NCBI GenBank assembly: GCA_017445085.1
Contig: JAFSUT010000010.1
Coordinates: 1-39,631 of the forward strand
DNA from: Clostridia bacterium
GTDB lineage: Bacteria; Bacillota; Clostridia; Oscillospirales; CAG-272
DNA: 39,631 nucleotides
Direction: 5' to 3'
Below, one piece after another: positions 7,622 to 15,299 of this stretch (its first letter is position 1; each line of letters opens with the position of its first letter). A program made the position numbers and the translations under genes. The notes under the pieces were generated by a model. The model was not told the DNA's origin and made no database searches. It saw nothing but the letters and a program-made list of their open reading frames with translations.

Positions 7622-10141
7622 ATGCAAAAAATCATTCGATCGGTGGCGGCAGCCCTTGCCGCGCTTGCCCTTTTTCTCGGCGCCCATGCGCTGACGGCGG
7701 ACGGGCAGGCAGCCCCTGCCGGACTCCTCGGCAAGGCGGCGCGCCCCGACGCCGCAGAAGTTTTATATAAACTCGGACTTGTGCAGGGCTATGCCACGCA
7801 GGACGGCAGCGTCAACTTTGCAAAGGGTGACAGCCTGACCCGTGCACAGTCGATCGCGCTGGTCGTGCGCTTCCTCGGCGCGGAAAAAGAGGCGGTCGCA
7901 GGCAGTTTCCAAACGCCGTTTACCGACCTTGCCGACTGGGCAAAGCCCTACGTCGGCTATGCGTATGCAAACGGCATCACCAAAGGTGTGAGCGAGAGCA
8001 GATTTGACACCGACGGCAAGATCACCGACTACGCCTTTCTCACGAGCATCCTTCGCGTCCTCGGTTATGAGGATACAAAAGGCGACTTTGCCTGGAACGA
8101 TCCGTACGCGCTGGCAAAGCGCGCGGGGCTGATCGAAAGTGAAACGCCGGACGCCGAGTTTACCCGCGGCGACGCGTTTGATATCTGCTTTGCGGCGCTC
8201 ACCGCAGCGCCGAAGAGCGGGGAGGACATCCTCGCAAGACTGATCGGCGGCGGCGTATTCAGCGCAGAGGCGTATCAGGCGGCGCTCGGCACGGGGGAGG
8301 CGCCGGTCACGGAGGATCCCAAGCCCGTCACGCCTGAAAACCCCGTCACGGAATTGCTTGCGATCGACAAACTCAACACGCAGAGCGCGGACGGCGACCA
8401 CGCAAACGACGACTACACCCGCGCGTCGCTGGAAGTGGATTATCGCACGATCGTCAAACTGACCTCGCAGGAGGCAAACAGCCGCGGGCAGACGCGCTAT
8501 GACAAGGCGTGGTATCCGCGTGTGAAAAAAGTCAATGAAGACTTGTACCTTCTGTTCTTCCATTACGGACAGCTCGGTCAGCACATTTACTGGACGTACA
8601 GTAAAGACGGCGGCAAGACCTTTGCGGCGCCCGACGTCTTTTTCGGCTCAACGTGGGAAGAGAATAAGTTTACCTATACGGACGGCAATCTTGCCGGCAC
8701 CGCCGATATGCTTTACGGCGTCAACGCGGACGCGTGCGTGCTGCAAAACGGCGAGATCCTGGCGGTGTACTCGGTACGCCCCTGCAAGGGCTATCAAACC
8801 TACATCGACCTGAGCGGGATCTATCTGCGCCGCGGCAAAGTGGACGCGGACAACAATATCACATGGGGCGCGCCGGTCAAAATTTACACGGGCATCCAAT
8901 GGGAACCGTTTATTTTCCAGCGGGAAGACGGGCAAGTGGAAGTTTATTTTTCCTCCTCGGTCTGCTACATTGATTTGTACGGCTTTACCGACAAGCGTTC
9001 GGCTTGCGCGGGGATGATCGTTTCCAAGGATAACGGCTATACCTGGACGCCAAACGTACAGGCGGGCGATCAAAATCACTACGCCGCAACGCGCGTGTTC
9101 CAGCAGGCGCTCGGCGACAAGACCTTTGTGTCCGCCAAGACGGGCGCCGAGATGACGCAGCCCTTTTTCGGCGGGCAGATGCCCTCGGCGGCGCGCCTAT
9201 ACAACGGAAAAACCATGATCGCCGTCGAGGTGGAAGACCTGAACAAGGATTTTTCGATCTCGTTTGGCACAAGCCCCGTCGGCGGGACTTGGAAGCCGCT
9301 CGGACTGACCGAAGCCGGCCCCGAGGAGGCGACATTCCATGCCTTTGACGGTGCGGCGCCGTATCTTGCCCGCTTTGTATCGGGTGAGGTCCTGCTCTCG
9401 TATACAGACGACTCAAAACTTTATGGCAGGATGTGCAAGCCGGACGGCAGTGAAGTCGATTCCAAGGGGTACGTACTCGTGCCGGACGCCAAAGGCTCGT
9501 GGGGGGCGACCGAAATCGTCGGTTCGCACGCCGTGCTTTGCACCGCGCCGGTGATCTCCGGTGATATCCGCGGGGTCAAGATCGTCACCTCCTACCTCAA
9601 CCACCGCATCAACGCACCGAAGACAGCGGTAAGCGTTGACGGCTATACCAACGAGTGGGAAGACAATACCGACGCGTTTTTCGTCGGCAGTGAAACGCAG
9701 GCGCAGGTGACGATGCGCGCCGCGCACGACAAGGACAACCTGTACTTCCTGCTCTCGCGCCACGACGTCTATCTGACCGGGGACGACGCCGTCACCGTCA
9801 ATATCGCGGCAGGGGCGACCTCCTATTACAAACTCACGGTCACGCTCGCGGGCAAAGCCACACTCGAATATTTTGAAAACAGCGCAAAGAAGAGTACGAC
9901 CGATATCGACGGCGCAAAGATCGTCCTTTTGGGAACACTCGACAATAACGACGACAAGGATGAGGGCGCCGTGATCGAACTCGCGATCCCCAAAAACGCC
10001 GTCGGACTTGCCGGCGCTTTGTCGATGTACGTAAAACTCGACCTTTCCAACCGGGACGGCGTCGGCTCGACCGCCGATACCATGACCGGGCTGAGCAACT
10101 TTACAACGGCGCGCTGGCCGCAGGTGGTGCTTGACCGATGA
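7622..10141 (+). CDS. SLH-anchored sialidase-fold protein with CBM9-like domain
   Basis: An 839-residue exported paralogue of the upstream gene, starting 17 bases after it with GAGG seven bases before the ATG. A signal peptide (about residues 1-24) is followed by three S-layer homology units (about 40-205; for example LTRAQSIALVVRFLG and WAKPYVGYAYANGITKG) that would bind wall polysaccharide. A Pro/Thr linker near residue 230 leads into the propeller: AWYPRVKKVNEDLYLL, YSKDGGKTF, VSKDNGYTW. It matches the neighbour block by block, including the shared YIDLYGFT sequence. The C-terminal VSVDGYTNEWEDNTDAFFVG followed by DKDNLYFLLSR is again CBM9-like. So the two proteins share catalytic and binding parts but differ in the N-terminal module. 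The specific substrate is not readable from the sequence. Confidence 0.78.
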   Translation: MQKIIRSVAAALAALALFLGAHALTADGQAAPAGLLGKAARPDAAEVLYKLGLVQGYATQDGSVNFAKGDSLTRAQSIALVVRFLGAEKEAVAGSFQTPFTDLADWAKPYVGYAYANGITKGVSESRFDTDGKITDYAFLTSILRVLGYEDTKGDFAWNDPYALAKRAGLIESETPDAEFTRGDAFDICFAALTAAPKSGEDILARLIGGGVFSAEAYQAALGTGEAPVTEDPKPVTPENPVTELLAIDKLNTQSADGDHANDDYTRASLEVDYRTIVKLTSQEANSRGQTRYDKAWYPRVKKVNEDLYLLFFHYGQLGQHIYWTYSKDGGKTFAAPDVFFGSTWEENKFTYTDGNLAGTADMLYGVNADACVLQNGEILAVYSVRPCKGYQTYIDLSGIYLRRGKVDADNNITWGAPVKIYTGIQWEPFIFQREDGQVEVYFSSSVCYIDLYGFTDKRSACAGMIVSKDNGYTWTPNVQAGDQNHYAATRVFQQALGDKTFVSAKTGAEMTQPFFGGQMPSAARLYNGKTMIAVEVEDLNKDFSISFGTSPVGGTWKPLGLTEAGPEEATFHAFDGAAPYLARFVSGEVLLSYTDDSKLYGRMCKPDGSEVDSKGYVLVPDAKGSWGATEIVGSHAVLCTAPVISGDIRGVKIVTSYLNHRINAPKTAVSVDGYTNEWEDNTDAFFVGSETQAQVTMRAAHDKDNLYFLLSRHDVYLTGDDAVTVNIAAGATSYYKLTVTLAGKATLEYFENSAKKSTTDIDGAKIVLLGTLDNNDDKDEGAVIELAIPKNAVGLAGALSMYVKLDLSNRDGVGSTADTMTGLSNFTTARWPQVVLDR

Positions 10142-10269
10142 AAAAGATCATATTGCCGCTTGCGGTGCTTCTCCTTATCCTCGCGTTGCTCTCCTGTGGG
10201 GAAAACGGTCAAAAAACCGAAAAAAAGACCTATGCGGGGGACGGCTGGTCGGCCGTCTATAAACCGTGA
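10138..10269 (+). CDS. Small lipoprotein, 43 residues
   Basis: A short lipoprotein precursor whose ATG overlaps the stop of the preceding gene as ATGA, the arrangement of translational coupling. It starts MKKIILPLAVLLLILALLSC: two lysines, a hydrophobic core and a lipobox LLSC with Cys20. Only about 24 residues would remain after lipidation, ending GWSAVYKP. It lies between the SLH sialidase-fold gene and that transcript's terminator, so it belongs to the same operon. I know no family for it. It could be a membrane-tethered accessory peptide of the surface proteins or the remnant of a longer lipoprotein. Start, lipobox, overlap and terminator all favour a translated gene. Confidence 0.7.
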   Translation: MKKIILPLAVLLLILALLSCGENGQKTEKKTYAGDGWSAVYKP

Positions 10270-10286
10270 TTTGCGAGAGATAAACG

Positions 10287-10329
10287 CGGCGGGGGATACG
10301 GACAAGTCCGTATCCCCCGCCGTTTTTTT
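10287..10329 (+). terminator. Terminator of the sialidase-fold operon
   Basis: A GC-rich inverted repeat of 17 bases per arm (10287-10303 with 10306-10322) is followed by seven Ts. Confidence 0.92.
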
Positions 10330-10367
10330 ACTTTTCGCGGGTGTAACTGTTTTTTCACGGGAAATCG

Positions 10368-10396
10368 TTGACAATTCCGCGCTTTTGTGCTACACT
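10368..10396 (+). promoter_or_regulatory. Promoter of the valS T-box leader
   Basis: A perfect TTGACA (10368-10373) and TACACT (10391-10396) with a 17-base spacer. Transcription would start near 10403, at the beginning of the T-box RNA. Confidence 0.8.
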
Positions 10397-10410
10397 TGAC
10401 TTGCTATGAC

Positions 10411-10635
10411 GGGGAGGAGTAACCGAAATGCCGCCGCGATAAGAGAGCCGCTCATTTTTGCTGAGAGAGCGGCGCGGAAGAGGCACGGTGAAGGTCGCCC
10501 CCGAGCGCCCGACATGAGATTGCGGTTTTGCAAGCGTAGAGGTCGGCGGCAGTCCCCGTTAGCGGACGTAAGAGTAAAAAACACAGGTGGTACCGCGCAT
10601 TTTGCGCCCTGCGGAAATTTCCGCAGGGCGTTTTT
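10411..10635 (+). promoter_or_regulatory. T-box leader (tRNA-Val sensing) of valS
   Basis: The leader carries the T-box sequence ACACAGGTGGTACCGCG (10581-10597), whose TGGT would pair with the tRNA acceptor end (N = T, complementary to discriminator A). A Stem I-like region contains AGAGAGCCG near 10443, and the specifier-side stretch GTGAAGGTC puts a GTC valine codon at 10494-10496. A terminator follows: 13-base self-complementary arms (10605-10617 with 10618-10630) and TTTTT at 10631-10635. Known logic: uncharged tRNA-Val stabilises the antiterminator and valS is read through. The class is certain from the T-box; the exact specifier is my reading. Confidence 0.93.
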
Positions 10636-10670
10636 GATTATAAAAAAAGACAGACAGAGGAGTTTTCGGT

Positions 10671-13283
10671 ATGAAGCACGAACTTTCCAAAACCTACGAC
10701 CCGAAATCGTTCGAGGACAGAATTTATCAAAATTGGTGCGACAAAGGCTATTTTACGCCCGACGTTGCGGATAACAAGCCGCCGTTTTCGGTGGTGATCC
10801 CACCGCCGAACGTCACGGGGCAGCTGCACATGGGGCACGCGCTGGATGAAACGCTGCAGGACATCCTGGTGCGCTACAAGCGGATGCAGGGCTTTTCCAC
10901 CTTGTGGGTGCCGGGGACAGACCACGCCGGCATCGCCACACAGATCAAAGTGGAGGAGCAGCTCCGCAAAAACGAAAATCTCATCCGCTATGACCTCGGG
11001 CGCGAGAAGTTTCTCGAGCGCGTTTGGGACTGGAAGCATCAGTATGGCAGTCGGATCATAAATCAGCTCAAAAAACTCGGCACGTCCTGCGACTGGACGC
11101 GCGAGCGCTTTACGATGGACGAGGGGTGTTCCCGCGCGGTCAAAGAAGTGTTTGTCAACCTCTATGAAAAGGGACTGATCTACCGCGGCAACCGCATCAT
11201 CAACTGGTGTCCGCACTGCATCACCGCGCTGTCGGACGCCGAGGTGGAGTATACCGAGCAGGCGGGCAGTTTCTGGCACATCAAGTATCCGATCAAAGGC
11301 GAGGACGGCTACGTGGAGATCGCCACCACCCGTCCCGAAACGATGTTCGGCGATACTGCCGTTGCCGTTAACCCCAGTGACGAGAGTACAAAGCATCTCG
11401 TCGGCAAAACGCTGATCCTGCCGCTGGTCGGCAGAGAGATCCCGGTCATCGCCGACGACTACGTCGAAATCGGTTTTGGCACCGGCTGCGTGAAGATCAC
11501 GCCCGCGCACGACCCCAACGACTTTCTCGTCGGTCAGCGCCACGGGCTGGAGCAGATCAAAGTGATGAACGACGACGGCACCATCAACGCCTACGGCGGA
11601 AAATACGAGGGGATGGACCGTTACGCCGCGCGCAAAGCGCTGGTGGAAGACCTGGACGCCGCCGGGTATCTGATCAAGGTCGTTCCGCACACGCACAACG
11701 TCGGGGCTTGCTACCGCTGCGGCACCACGGTCGAGCCGATGACCTCCAATCAATGGTTTGTCAAGATGGAGCCGCTGGCAAAACCCGCGCTCGAGGTCGT
11801 GTATGACGGCACCGTCAAGTTTGAGCCTGAGCGATTTACCAAAACCTATACCAACTGGATGGAAAACGTCCACGACTGGTGCATTTCGCGCCAGCTTTGG
11901 TGGGGGCACCGCATCCCCGCGTACTATTGCGACGGGTGCGGTGAGATGGTCGTTTCCAAGACCGACGTTACGACCTGTCCAAAGTGCGGCAAAGCGATGC
12001 GACAGGAGAGCGACGTCCTCGACACCTGGTTTTCGTCCGCGCTTTGGCCGTTTTCCACGATGGGCTGGCCGGACAAAACGCCGGAACTTGCCAAGTATTA
12101 TCCGACAAGCGTCCTTGTCACGGGCTATGATATCATCTTTTTCTGGGTCGCCCGTATGATCTTTTCGGGGCTGGAACACATGGGCAAAGCGCCCTTTTCC
12201 ACCGTCTTTATCCACGGGCTCGTCCGTGACGCCAAGGGGCGCAAGATGTCCAAGTCGCTCGGCAACGGCATCGACCCGCTGCAGGTGATCGACGAGTTCG
12301 GCGCAGACGCGCTCCGTTTTGCGCTTGCCACCGGCAACGCGCCCGGCAACGATATGCGCTTTTCGGATGAAAAGATCGAGTCGGCGCGCAACTTTGCCAA
12401 CAAACTCTGGAACGCGGCGCGCTTTGTTTTGATGAACCTCGATATCGACAAGGTGGAACTGCCCGCCGCGGGCGAACTTGCCACCGAGGACAAGTGGATC
12501 CTGTCCCGCCTCAACACCCTTGCCGAAAACGTCACGCAAAACCTCGACCACTATGAGATCGGCGTGGCGCTTGCCAACATCTATGATTTCGTTTGGGATG
12601 TTTTCTGCGACTGGTATATCGAACTCTCAAAGCCGCGCCTCTCTGCCGGGGACAAGATCGCGCAAAACGTCATCGCCTACGTCCTGTCCGAAACGCTCAA
12701 ACTCCTGCATCCGTTTATGCCCTTTATTACCGAAGAAATTTATCAGACGCTCCCGCACGAGAGTGAGAGCATTATGATCTCGGACTTCCCGCGTCGGCGC
12801 GCCGACCTCGTCTTTACCGAAGAGGAAGCCGAGATGGAGCGCGTGATCGCCCTGATCCGCGCCATCCGTGCGCGCCGCACCGAGATGGGCGTTGTTCCCT
12901 CGCGCCGCGCAAAACTCTCGATCGTCACAAGGTTCGGCGCGACCTTTGCCGCCGCCGTCCCGTTCTTCCAAAAACTTGCCGGCGCCTCCGAGGTGAAATT
13001 TGTGGACGCCGTCACCGATCCGACTGCGGTGCAGATCATCACCGACAGCGCGGTCGCGTATATTCCGCTTGCCGATATGATCGACTTTGACGCGGAACGC
13101 GCGCGCCTTACCGCGGAACTTGATAAAAACCTCGGCGAGATCAAGCGCATCGAGGGCAAACTTGCAAACGCCGGCTTTGTCGAAAAAGCGCCTGCCGCCG
13201 TCGTCGAGGGCGAGCGCCAAAAACTTGAAAAGTACAAAGAAGTCCGCAAAGGGCTGGAAGAAGCCCTCGCAAAACTCGGATAA
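10671..13283 (+). CDS. valS: Valyl-tRNA synthetase
   Basis: An 870-residue class I aminoacyl-tRNA synthetase that charges tRNA-Val in the cytoplasm and edits mischarged threonine. The HIGH motif appears as [14 protein letters not shown] (HMGH at residues 53-56) and the KMSKS loop as [11 protein letters not shown] (about 525-529). The CP1 editing domain lies between them, with the conserved [15 protein letters not shown] segment. A zinc-binding-like CDGCGEMV...CPKCGKAM pair of CxxC motifs is present near residue 425. The anticodon-binding domain and the C-terminal coiled coil ([19 protein letters not shown]) complete a full-length enzyme. GAGGAG lies nine bases before the ATG. Expression is controlled by the T-box just upstream. 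Confidence 0.98.
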   Translation: MKHELSKTYDPKSFEDRIYQNWCDKGYFTPDVADNKPPFSVVIPPPNVTGQLHMGHALDETLQDILVRYKRMQGFSTLWVPGTDHAGIATQIKVEEQLRKNENLIRYDLGREKFLERVWDWKHQYGSRIINQLKKLGTSCDWTRERFTMDEGCSRAVKEVFVNLYEKGLIYRGNRIINWCPHCITALSDAEVEYTEQAGSFWHIKYPIKGEDGYVEIATTRPETMFGDTAVAVNPSDESTKHLVGKTLILPLVGREIPVIADDYVEIGFGTGCVKITPAHDPNDFLVGQRHGLEQIKVMNDDGTINAYGGKYEGMDRYAARKALVEDLDAAGYLIKVVPHTHNVGACYRCGTTVEPMTSNQWFVKMEPLAKPALEVVYDGTVKFEPERFTKTYTNWMENVHDWCISRQLWWGHRIPAYYCDGCGEMVVSKTDVTTCPKCGKAMRQESDVLDTWFSSALWPFSTMGWPDKTPELAKYYPTSVLVTGYDIIFFWVARMIFSGLEHMGKAPFSTVFIHGLVRDAKGRKMSKSLGNGIDPLQVIDEFGADALRFALATGNAPGNDMRFSDEKIESARNFANKLWNAARFVLMNLDIDKVELPAAGELATEDKWILSRLNTLAENVTQNLDHYEIGVALANIYDFVWDVFCDWYIELSKPRLSAGDKIAQNVIAYVLSETLKLLHPFMPFITEEIYQTLPHESESIMISDFPRRRADLVFTEEEAEMERVIALIRAIRARRTEMGVVPSRRAKLSIVTRFGATFAAAVPFFQKLAGASEVKFVDAVTDPTAVQIITDSAVAYIPLADMIDFDAERARLTAELDKNLGEIKRIEGKLANAGFVEKAPAAVVEGERQKLEKYKEVRKGLEEALAKLG

Positions 13284-13297
13284 AACGGCGGAAAATC

Positions 13298-13339
13298 AAA
13301 AAGAGATCCTTGCAAATCGGTTTGCAGGGATCTCTTTTT
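13298..13339. terminator. Shared terminator between valS and the transketolase genes
   Basis: A long stem (13298-13316 with 13321-13339, one G-U pair) has a TCGG loop and A/T tails on both sides. It can stop valS on the plus strand and the transketolase pair on the minus strand. Confidence 0.9.
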
Positions 13340-13352
13340 ATCGGATAAAAAA

Positions 13353-14291
13353 TTACTTTTTCATAAAGAGGGTCTCTTTGGCTTTGCTTGCGATGTTTTC
13401 GGCGGTCAGCCCGTAGAGGGCGAGCAGTTCGGGCACTTTGCCCGAGCGCCCAAATTTGTCCTCCACGCCGACGCGGCGCATCGGGACGGGGCATTCCTCG
13501 CTGAGAACTTCGCAAACTGCGGAGCCGAGACCGCCGATGACGCTGTGTTCTTCCGCGGTGACGACGGCGCCGGTCTCCTTTGCCGCCTTGACGAGCAGTG
13601 CGCGGTCGATCGGCTTGATCGTGTGAATGTCGATGACGCGTGCGGAAATGCCGTCCTCTGCCAAAATGTCGGCGGCTTCCAGCGCAAGATGCACCATAAA
13701 GCCGGTGGCAACAAGGGTGACGTCCTTGCCCGGGCGGAGCGTGACGCCGCGTCCGATCTCAAAGGGCTGCCCCTCGGTGACGTTGGGCACGGCAAATCTG
13801 CCACAGCGCAGGTAAACCGGTCCCTGCATCGCGGCGGCCGCCTTGACGGCGGCGGCGGCTTCAATGCAGTCGGCGGGGTTTACGATCGTCATGCCGGGGA
13901 TCGTGCGCATCAGCGCGATATCCTCGTTGCATTGGTGCGTGGCGCCGTCCTCGCCGACCGTAAGTCCTGCGTGGGTCGCGCCGATCTTGACGTTGAGGTG
14001 CGGATATCCGATGCAGTTGCGCACCTGCTCAAAGGCGCGCCCTGCGGCAAACATGGCAAAACTCGATGCAAACGGAATTTTGCCTGCGGCGGCAAGCCCT
14101 GCCGCGATGCCCATCATATTGCCCTCGGCAATGCCGCAGTCGATAAACCTGTCGGGATAAGCGGCTTTGAATTTGCAGGTCTTTGTCGCTTCCGCAAGGT
14201 CGGCGTCAAGGACGACGAGTTCGGGGACGGACGCGCCGAGCTCGACGAGGGTGTCGCCGTACGCTTCTCTGGTTGCTTTTTTATCTGCCAT
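13353..14291 (-). CDS. Transketolase, C-terminal subunit
   Basis: The 312-residue half of a split transketolase that carries the pyrimidine-binding and C-terminal domains. With the partner encoded upstream it transfers two-carbon ketol units between sugar phosphates in the pentose phosphate pathway. It starts MADKKATREAYGDTLVELG and shows VLDADLAEATKTCKF, DCGIAEGNMMGIAAGLA (the conserved glutamate that contacts thiamine diphosphate) and GEDGATHQ. The C-terminal domain contains VVTAEEHSVIGGLGSAV. GGAGG precedes the ATG, 15 bases after the partner's stop, so the two are co-transcribed. Such splitting is common in Clostridia and some archaea. A 1-deoxyxylulose-phosphate synthase is less likely, given the two-gene layout and sizes. 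Confidence 0.93.
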   Translation of the reverse strand: MADKKATREAYGDTLVELGASVPELVVLDADLAEATKTCKFKAAYPDRFIDCGIAEGNMMGIAAGLAAAGKIPFASSFAMFAAGRAFEQVRNCIGYPHLNVKIGATHAGLTVGEDGATHQCNEDIALMRTIPGMTIVNPADCIEAAAAVKAAAAMQGPVYLRCGRFAVPNVTEGQPFEIGRGVTLRPGKDVTLVATGFMVHLALEAADILAEDGISARVIDIHTIKPIDRALLVKAAKETGAVVTAEEHSVIGGLGSAVCEVLSEECPVPMRRVGVEDKFGRSGKVPELLALYGLTAENIASKAKETLFMKK

Positions 14292-14306
14292 TTTGATCGT
14301 CCTCCG

Positions 14307-15125
14307 TCAGTTCAGTTCGCCCATGGCGACGTCATATTGTTCGTCGTTTGGCGCTTTGCCGTGCCAGCCGACCTGATTTTCCATATAGGATACGCCTTTG
14401 CCCTTGATCGTTTTTGCGATGATGACGGTTGGTTTGCCTTTCTGCGCTTTGGCGGCGCGGACGGCTTCGTCGATCTCATCAAAATCGTGGCCGTCTATGG
14501 TAATGACGTTCCAGTTGAAGGCAAGGAATTTTTTGTCGTGCGGCGTGGGGTCGACGATGTCAGTGATCTTGCCGTCGATCTGCAAACCGTTGAGGTCGAG
14601 AAAGACGGTCAGGTTGTCAAGTCCGTAGTGGGCGGCAAACATCGCCGCCTCCCAAACCTGTCCCTCCTCGCTTTCGCCGTCCCCGATGGCGCAGTATACG
14701 CGATAGTCGCGCCCCGAGAGTTTGCCGGCGAGGGCGATACCGCACGCGGCGGAAATGCCGAGCCCGAGCGAGCCGGTGGACATATCCACGCCGGGCGTTC
14801 CCTTCATATCCGGGTGTCCTTGGAGAAAACTGTCGGTTTTGCGTAGGGTCTTGAGATGCTCCGGCGAAAAATACCCGCGGGCGGCAAGCGTGGCGTAGAG
14901 CGCCGGCGCGGCGTGCCCTTTGGAGAGGACGAAACGGTCGCGGTTTTCATCCTTCGGGTTTGCGGGGTCGATGCGCATCTCGTAAAAATACAGATAGGTG
15001 AGAATATCGGTCACCGAGAGCGAGCCGCCGGGATGACCGCAGCCGGCACTGTGGGTCCCCTCGATGATACCGCGGCGGATTTCTTTGGCTTTTTCGCACA
15101 GGCGCGCGCGCGTTTCGTTATTCAT
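14307..15125 (-). CDS. Transketolase, N-terminal subunit
   Basis: The 272-residue thiamine-diphosphate-binding half of the split transketolase. The cofactor motif reads AIGDGESEEGQVWEAAMFAA (the GDG...N/Q type), followed by FLDLNGLQIDG. Other family landmarks are SAGCGHPGGSLSVTDIL, RFVLSKGHAAPALYA and GTPGVDMSTGSLGLGISAACG. An ATG four codons upstream (15137) is possible, but its own bases form the GAGGTG ribosome-binding site for the ATG at 15125, so the later start is preferred. It is first in the transcript, ahead of the C-terminal subunit, with a promoter about 72 bases upstream. The two products must assemble to make an active site. Confidence 0.94.
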   Translation of the reverse strand: MNNETRARLCEKAKEIRRGIIEGTHSAGCGHPGGSLSVTDILTYLYFYEMRIDPANPKDENRDRFVLSKGHAAPALYATLAARGYFSPEHLKTLRKTDSFLQGHPDMKGTPGVDMSTGSLGLGISAACGIALAGKLSGRDYRVYCAIGDGESEEGQVWEAAMFAAHYGLDNLTVFLDLNGLQIDGKITDIVDPTPHDKKFLAFNWNVITIDGHDFDEIDEAVRAAKAQKGKPTVIIAKTIKGKGVSYMENQVGWHGKAPNDEQYDVAMGELN

Positions 15126-15196
15126 TTGGCACCTCATTAGAATAGAATTCGATGGATGGACGGCACTGCCCGCAAGGCAGACTATCCGTTGATTTC

Positions 15197-15225
15197 ATTA
15201 TACGCTCTTTTTTTTACAAATTCAA
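15197..15225 (-). promoter_or_regulatory. Promoter of the transketolase pair
   Basis: On the minus strand, TTGAAT (15220-15225) and a perfect TATAAT (15197-15202) with a 17-base spacer. A TTGACA (15227-15232) also lies next to it, but its 24-base spacing to the same -10 is too long. Confidence 0.65.
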
Positions 15226-15246
15226 CTGTCAAATTGACAAAAAGCA

Positions 15247-15291
15247 AGCGACTTTTTATTTCCTCCTGCGTAGGATGTGCAAAAAGTCGCT
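15247..15291 (-). terminator. Terminator of addBA
   Basis: Perfect 11-base arms (15247-15257 with 15281-15291) enclose a 23-base loop. On the minus strand the stem is followed by a short T-rich tract (CTTTTTG). It lies nine bases past the addA stop. Confidence 0.7.
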
Positions 15292-15299
15292 CGCGTTTT

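Noticed and set aside
10638..12551. Long minus-strand open frame opposite valS
   Set aside because: Shadow of a certain synthetase gene with no motif of its own.
13545..14846. Long plus-strand open frame opposite the transketolase genes
   Set aside because: Shadow of two clear minus-strand genes; low-complexity composition and no family motif or ribosome-binding site.
15221..15240. TTGACA at 15227-15232 as the -35 box of the transketolase promoter
   Set aside because: Spacing to the TATAAT at 15197-15202 is 24 bases; the adjacent TTGAAT gives 17.
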